Assembly: GCA_900155495.1 (NCBI GenBank)
Contig: FTLJ01000280.1
Location: 1 to 11,301, forward strand
Reading direction: 5' to 3'
DNA: 11,301 bases
From: Porogramme epimiltina
Taxonomy: Eukaryota; Basidiomycota; Agaricomycetes; Polyporales; Polyporaceae
In this document: piece by piece, positions 7,500 through 11,301 of the stretch
How positions within the stretch are numbered: the first letter of the stretch is position 1
Layout of the letters: every line of letters starts with the position of its first letter
Made by a program: the position numbers and the translations under genes
The notes under the pieces: generated by a model
Told to the model about the DNA's origin: nothing
Seen by the model: only the letters and a program-made list of their open reading frames with translations
Databases searched by the model: none

Positions 7500-8015
7500 C
7501 AAGATCAAAGCTGAACGCCACCGCTTTCTCACCATATCATGCAGAGCAATCTCTCCTGAAATGCACCCAAAGTAACACTGGCAGCCGTTGCCTGGATTGA
7601 TGTATTTCAACTGTTACGGTTACTAGTTAGCCCAAAGCAACGCGCAAGCGTGCTGCCTCGTTATTTCAGCGCCCGAGGTGTGGCGTGTGCTAGGCACCTC
7701 CGTACTCCAATGCCCCCCCACATGGTGGAAGAATGATGATTATACAGAGAATAGCTTACTAACACCCGAGTTTTAGGGGCCCGCATCGGGGCTAAAGACT
7801 GACACTTCTCGGCACGACGTAATCAATGAGTGTAGTTTTACTGTTGCAGCTATTCCATTGGCTAAATCCCCCCTCGTATTAGCGCCCCTCGATCCTCGGC
7901 AGGTATCGGGCGGGGTATCTGGCTACATATAAGCTGTCGTTCTGTCTTTGTTCGCCCACCATCACCTTTCCTCTGATATACTCTCACATTGCCTCGATTA
8001 AAGAATCATTTTTCG
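7500..8015 (+). promoter_or_regulatory. P450 promoter region: inverted CCAAT, STRE-like CCCCT, TATAAG
   Basis: No gene is seen in this interval. Close to the P450 start there is an ATTGG (CCAAT on the minus strand) at 7857-7861, CCCCT motifs at 7870-7874 and 7885-7889 that resemble stress-response elements, and TATAAG at 7928-7933, 83-88 bp before the ATG. A CT-rich stretch follows the TATA motif (about 7935-7973), usual for fungal transcription starts. A short inverted repeat, GAGGTG (7675-7680) with CACCTC (7695-7700), lies further upstream. The TATA and CCAAT assignments are reasonable by position; the CCCCT sites are short and could be chance. Confidence 0.5.
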
Positions 8016-10337
8016 ATGACGCACCTATCGATTGAGAAGGGTTTATTTTCCTCCTACCCCCGCGGAGCTGCGTCCCTGGCTTTCTTTCTGATCATAATAG
8101 GCATCATACGTGGTGTTTCTACCTTCAGAAGGCGGATGAAGATGCCACCAGGGCCCCCAGGCGTGCCCCTCCTTGGCAATGTTTTGCAAGTGCCCAGCAG
8201 CATGCCGTGGCTCAAGTTCACTCAATGGAAGAGAGAATACGGTATTCCCCAAACCTTGGTTCATGGTTCCATATCTCGTCACTAAAACCTGCATTCCTTC
8301 ACGCTACAGGGCCGATTTTCACACTTAACATGGCGGGAAATCTTGTTGTGGTCGTGAATAGCCAAAGAGTTGCAGCCGATTTGTTGGGTGCGTCACACAT
8401 AAGTGTGAGCAGTAATCAACTAACAACATATATTTTGCGTCATGATGTAGACCGTAAATCGAGCATTTACAGCGACCGTCCGCGATCTGTTATGGTAAAT
8501 GAACTTCTTGTAGGCGGTAAATTTATAACCATGACGTCATACAACGATCTGTGCGTGTTGGCATATAAACCCGTCTAGTTTATTATCGTCTACTCACGTC
8601 GTATTTATCTATCAAGGTGGAAGAGAATGCGCCGTGCCGCTCATGAAGGCTTCAACGCGCACGCATCAGAAGAGTACCAGCCCATGCACATGCGCGAAGC
8701 TCGGCTTGCTGTCCTCGATATCATCGCATGTCTCGGCGGGTGGAACGACTGTTTGAAAAGGTATGTTGCTCTCTTACCCTCAGATATCGCGACTCGAACA
8801 ATTATTTTTGCCCCACAAATCTTAGGATGACTGCGTCGAGCGTCCTCACTGCTGTGTATGGCTGGCCGAGGCTCAGCGGGCGCGATGCATCTATTGTAGA
8901 ACGTATTCACGCCGACACGATGCGCCTTACGACCGCAGGTGCTGCTCAAGGCAGATACCTTGTAGACATGTTCCCCGCTCTCGCGCGTCTTCCTTCGTGG
9001 ATCGTGCCGGGCAAGCGCGATGCGCTTGAATGGTATGCGCGCGAGACGAAGATGTTCATGGGCTTCAACCGAGAGGTGCGCGAGCGTATGGTCAGTACTT
9101 GGCAGCCTGGTCTTCGTACTACTCGTGCTGATGCAGGCATTTGCGATGGACCCCGATTTTCCCTATAGAATAATGGAGCATCTCCAAAATGCTTCGTGAG
9201 GTCACTGTTTGAATCAGAAGAGCGCCACGGCCTGGCGGAGGATGAAGCGGCATGGTTGGCTGGAATGATGTTGTACGTCATATGATTAACCTTTGTTGGA
9301 GGACGCCTTACAACTGTTAATATTCTATACTCTAGCGCCGCTGGTGCAACTACTGTAAGTTGAAGGCAGAAAGTTTTGTTATACAACAGCAGGATAACTC
9401 ACTTTCCCTCAACTAGACTTCTACTGTATTAGAAGTTTTCGTTCTTGCCATGCTCCTCTATCCAGACGTGATGCGTAACGCACAAGACGAGTTGGACACC
9501 GTGGTCGGCCGAAGTAGGCCTCCTACATTCGAAGACAAGACAAGACTGCCATACGTCTGTGCGGTCGTCCAGGAAGTCCTCCGTTGGCGCCCCGTTGCTC
9601 CTCTCGGTACGTTTACAACATCGCATCAGGTTACGCTAACCTAAGCATCTCTAATTCAACTCTTCATTGAAGCGGTTCCGCATTACACCTCCGAAGTATG
9701 CCGTAGCCCTTTCTCTGGGCCGTACGTGGAGCAGAGCTGACTGTGACTCCGGGATGTGCAGGATAACTGGTATGAAGGCTTCTTTATCCCTAAGAGGACG
9801 ACTATCATCCCCAACGTATGGGCGATCAACCGCGACTCGGACGTATTTCCCGACTATGACGTCTTCCGCCCTGAGCGATTCTTAGACACGTTCGACCAAA
9901 GCGTTGGTGCTGGAGGCCGTACGGCGCGCCATGGCGCTTACGGGTTCGGCAGGCGGTGAGCGGCCTCTGTGCACGTGTCGAGCTATTGACAACACAGGCT
10001 CACAGGAATGTATTCCAGGATTTGCGTTGGCATGCACTTCGCGAACCAGGCGCTCTTCATCGGTGTTGCCACTATGCTCTGGGCTTTGGACATCCGCAGG
10101 GCGCGGGACACGACAGGTAAAGAGGTCGTGCCCGACCCTGACGCCTTCGTCGATGACGGCCTAGTCGTGTACGTATATCTCCTCAGCGAGCCCGAGGTCG
10201 TGTATTGCGGCTGACAGCGATGTCCTTCTGTCCTTTCTTCCCCGTACAGAGCTCCCGCTCCATTTAGGTGTGTGATGTCGCCGCGCGTCCCCGACGTCGT
10301 GGTGTCACTCGAACGCGAGCTCGCGGAGGATGTGTAG
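8016..10337 (+). CDS. Cytochrome P450 monooxygenase (microsomal, OrdA-like), 526 aa
   Basis: Exons: 8016-8241, 8310-8387, 8451-8550, 8617-8760, 8826-9090, 9169-9272, 9336-9354, 9417-9606, 9673-9695, 9762-9955, 10019-10168 and 10250-10337. All eleven introns (62-81 nt) have GT..AG ends and keep frame; the total is 1581 nt including the stop. The start is the first ATG in frame (8016). Residues 18-31 are a membrane anchor, followed by an arginine-rich stop-transfer (38-40) and the proline hinge PPGPPGVPLLGN (44-55). Motifs: helix C W136-R140 (WKRMR), helix I AAGATTT (307-313), E365-V-L-R368, PERF (420-423) and the heme loop YGFGRRICVGMHFA with Cys450 as heme ligand. The usual acidic residue of the helix I motif is absent (AGATTT instead of AG-x-D/E-T), and the first heme-loop phenylalanine is tyrosine. 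Such enzymes oxidise small hydrophobic substrates at the ER using P450 reductase; the substrate cannot be told. A 19-nt exon encodes the helix I core. Without the last intron the frame would stop at 10214 and end oddly; with it, the tail GLVVAPAPFRCVMSPR fits the family. Confidence 0.9.
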
Positions 10338-10850
10338 ATTTGAGTAAAGGACGAGCTGAAGGCCCGTGGATATGTATATTGTGTATTCGACGCTGTGCTG
10401 AGACAGAGTATAGGTCACCCCCCGCCGCGTGTACGATGGTCTCTCCCTAGGCAGTGGGCACAACGTGCAAGTGTTCACGTGCTATCTAGACTACCGGAAA
10501 TGATGTAGCACAAGTGACTGTGTGTATGGCGGGTGCTGCATTAAGATCGTAGGATAACGTAACCAGGCCTCACTTCGACTACAAGTCGTATCGAGGGATA
10601 TGGAGGAGGAAGAAAATACGAACGACGCGAACGTCGTTCTCGATGAGACAGATATGGAGCAGAGGGGTGACTTTCTTGGAGTGTTTGGGAGAGACGCGAG
10701 AAGAGGGAGGTAGCATGAAGAGTAGGGACGTACGGGGGTATGCAACGACATCCATGAGTCGGGATAGTGAAGGGAGCGCGGCGGGTGGGTCTGAGGGCCG
10801 CGCGACTCCCCCCTGGTGGTGTCCAACTTGCTGAGACCGAGGCATAGCCC
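10338..10850. other. Convergent intergenic region with a GC-rich hairpin
   Basis: This stretch lies between the P450 stop and the stop of the minus-strand gene. No coding frame is supported; the open stretches on the minus strand here lack motifs. A GC-rich inverted repeat, GCGCGGC (10776-10782) and GCCGCGC (10797-10803), with a 14-nt loop could fold in either transcript. No canonical AATAAA was seen near the P450 stop. Confidence 0.4.
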
Positions 10851-11208
10851 TTATACACAAATCTGAATCTCTGGCCAGTAGCACACCTCTGCTCCATCCT
10901 TCGAATATGTGCGCCGCACGGCGACAATCCACACGTGTTCCGTTGTCGGCACCGCGTTCCATATCGCCCACCCGGGACCAGACACGTCGAGGCCCCAGCT
11001 GTCAAGCTGTTCAGGCGCCTGGAATGCAGGACGGGAGAGGGTAAGTCAGATGTGGAGGGGGCCGGGAAGCGAGAAGGGAAGCACGCACGAGCGTGTTGAT
11101 CTTGGCATTCATAATCCGCGCAAAGACCGCAAGTAGGTCCTCGGGCATGACGTTCGGGTTTCCGCACAGCACCTTGTGCGTGCCCCACGGATTAGGGTCA
11201 TTCGGAAA
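10851..11208 (-). CDS. Hypothetical protein, 3' exons only (5' end unclear or outside window)
   Basis: Two minus-strand exons join in phase 0: 11208-11089 (40 codons, including GTHKVLCGNPNVMPEDLLAV and IMNAKINTL) and 11018-10851 (55 codons plus TAA at 10853-10851, including APEQLDSWG, GWAIWNAVPTTEHVWIVAV and VCYWPEIQICV). The 70-nt intron has GTGCGT and TTCCAG ends. The second exon is rich in tryptophan and aromatic residues. The upstream acceptor is GATAG at 11209. The preceding exon is not settled: a frame ending FYSGFSFVDVLEG (about 11298-11253) looks coding but does not join in phase, while a GTATGT donor at 11298 would give a 90-nt intron. I do not recognise the family. The gene converges on the P450. 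Confidence 0.55.
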
Positions 11209-11301
11209 CTATCGCGCGCAAGAAGGCGAAACGAAAAGGAGGATGAGCATACCCTCAAGGACGTCGACGAAGGAGAATCCTGAATAGAATGCACATACCG
11301 G

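Noticed and set aside
7989..8015. Earlier P450 start (nine extra codons)
   Set aside because: The extension begins with TTG, not ATG; the ATG at 8016 is the first usable start and directly precedes the membrane anchor.
11253..11279. 27-nt micro-exon between CAG and GTATGC
   Set aside because: Its frame would join in phase, but the GTATGT-to-CAG gap upstream within the window is only 19 nt, too short for an intron; it would need a donor outside the window.
1..11301. DNA transposon with terminal inverted repeats, LTR element, CRISPR array, or biosynthetic backbone gene
   Set aside because: No transposase, reverse transcriptase, long terminal repeats, spaced repeat array, PKS/NRPS or terpene synthase motif was seen on either strand.

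Overview
The window reads as nuclear DNA of an agaricomycete basidiomycete, and the gene families point most to a wood-decay lineage such as Polyporales. Protein-coding frames are broken every few hundred bases by short GT..AG introns, mostly 53-81 nt, often with CTNAC-like branch points. The F-box-like, P450 and helical-bundle families seen here are of the kind expanded in those fungi. No rRNA, tRNA, CRISPR array or bacterial-type operon signal was seen.

Layout, left to right. (1) An AATAAA motif, ten bases and a run of 24 A precede the last 57 codons of an old-yellow-enzyme gene on the + strand (46-273); the rest of that gene is absent. (2) About 1 kb has no recognisable gene. (3) A four-exon minus-strand gene (2160-1273) encodes a helical-bundle N-terminus resembling HeLo/MLKL-NTD-like domains. 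(4) About 1.1 kb has no supported gene. (5) A + strand gene (3543-5970) has four exons that join in frame into a 754-residue protein with an N-terminal F-box-like domain and a C-terminal WD40 propeller. (6) A second, 5'-truncated old-yellow-enzyme fragment lies on the minus strand (6772-6275). (7) It abuts a decayed second copy of the F-box gene's promoter and 5' end (6781 to about 7490, + strand). (8) A complete microsomal cytochrome P450 (8016-10337, + strand) has 12 exons and 526 residues, with a recognisable promoter. (9) A convergent, 5'-incomplete minus-strand gene of unknown function (10851-11208 and beyond) closes the window.

The window looks like a rearranged accessory locus rather than an operon-like pathway. 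Two damaged old-yellow-enzyme copies in opposite orientation flank the F-box/WD40 region. A segmental duplication of the F-box gene begins exactly where the second enzyme copy is cut. Apparently intact genes are the F-box/WD40 gene and the P450; the helical-bundle gene has a sound N-terminal model but an uncertain C-terminus. Ene-reductases and P450s occur together in fungal secondary-metabolism clusters, but no backbone synthase, transporter or pathway regulator is visible here, so a metabolic cluster is not claimed.
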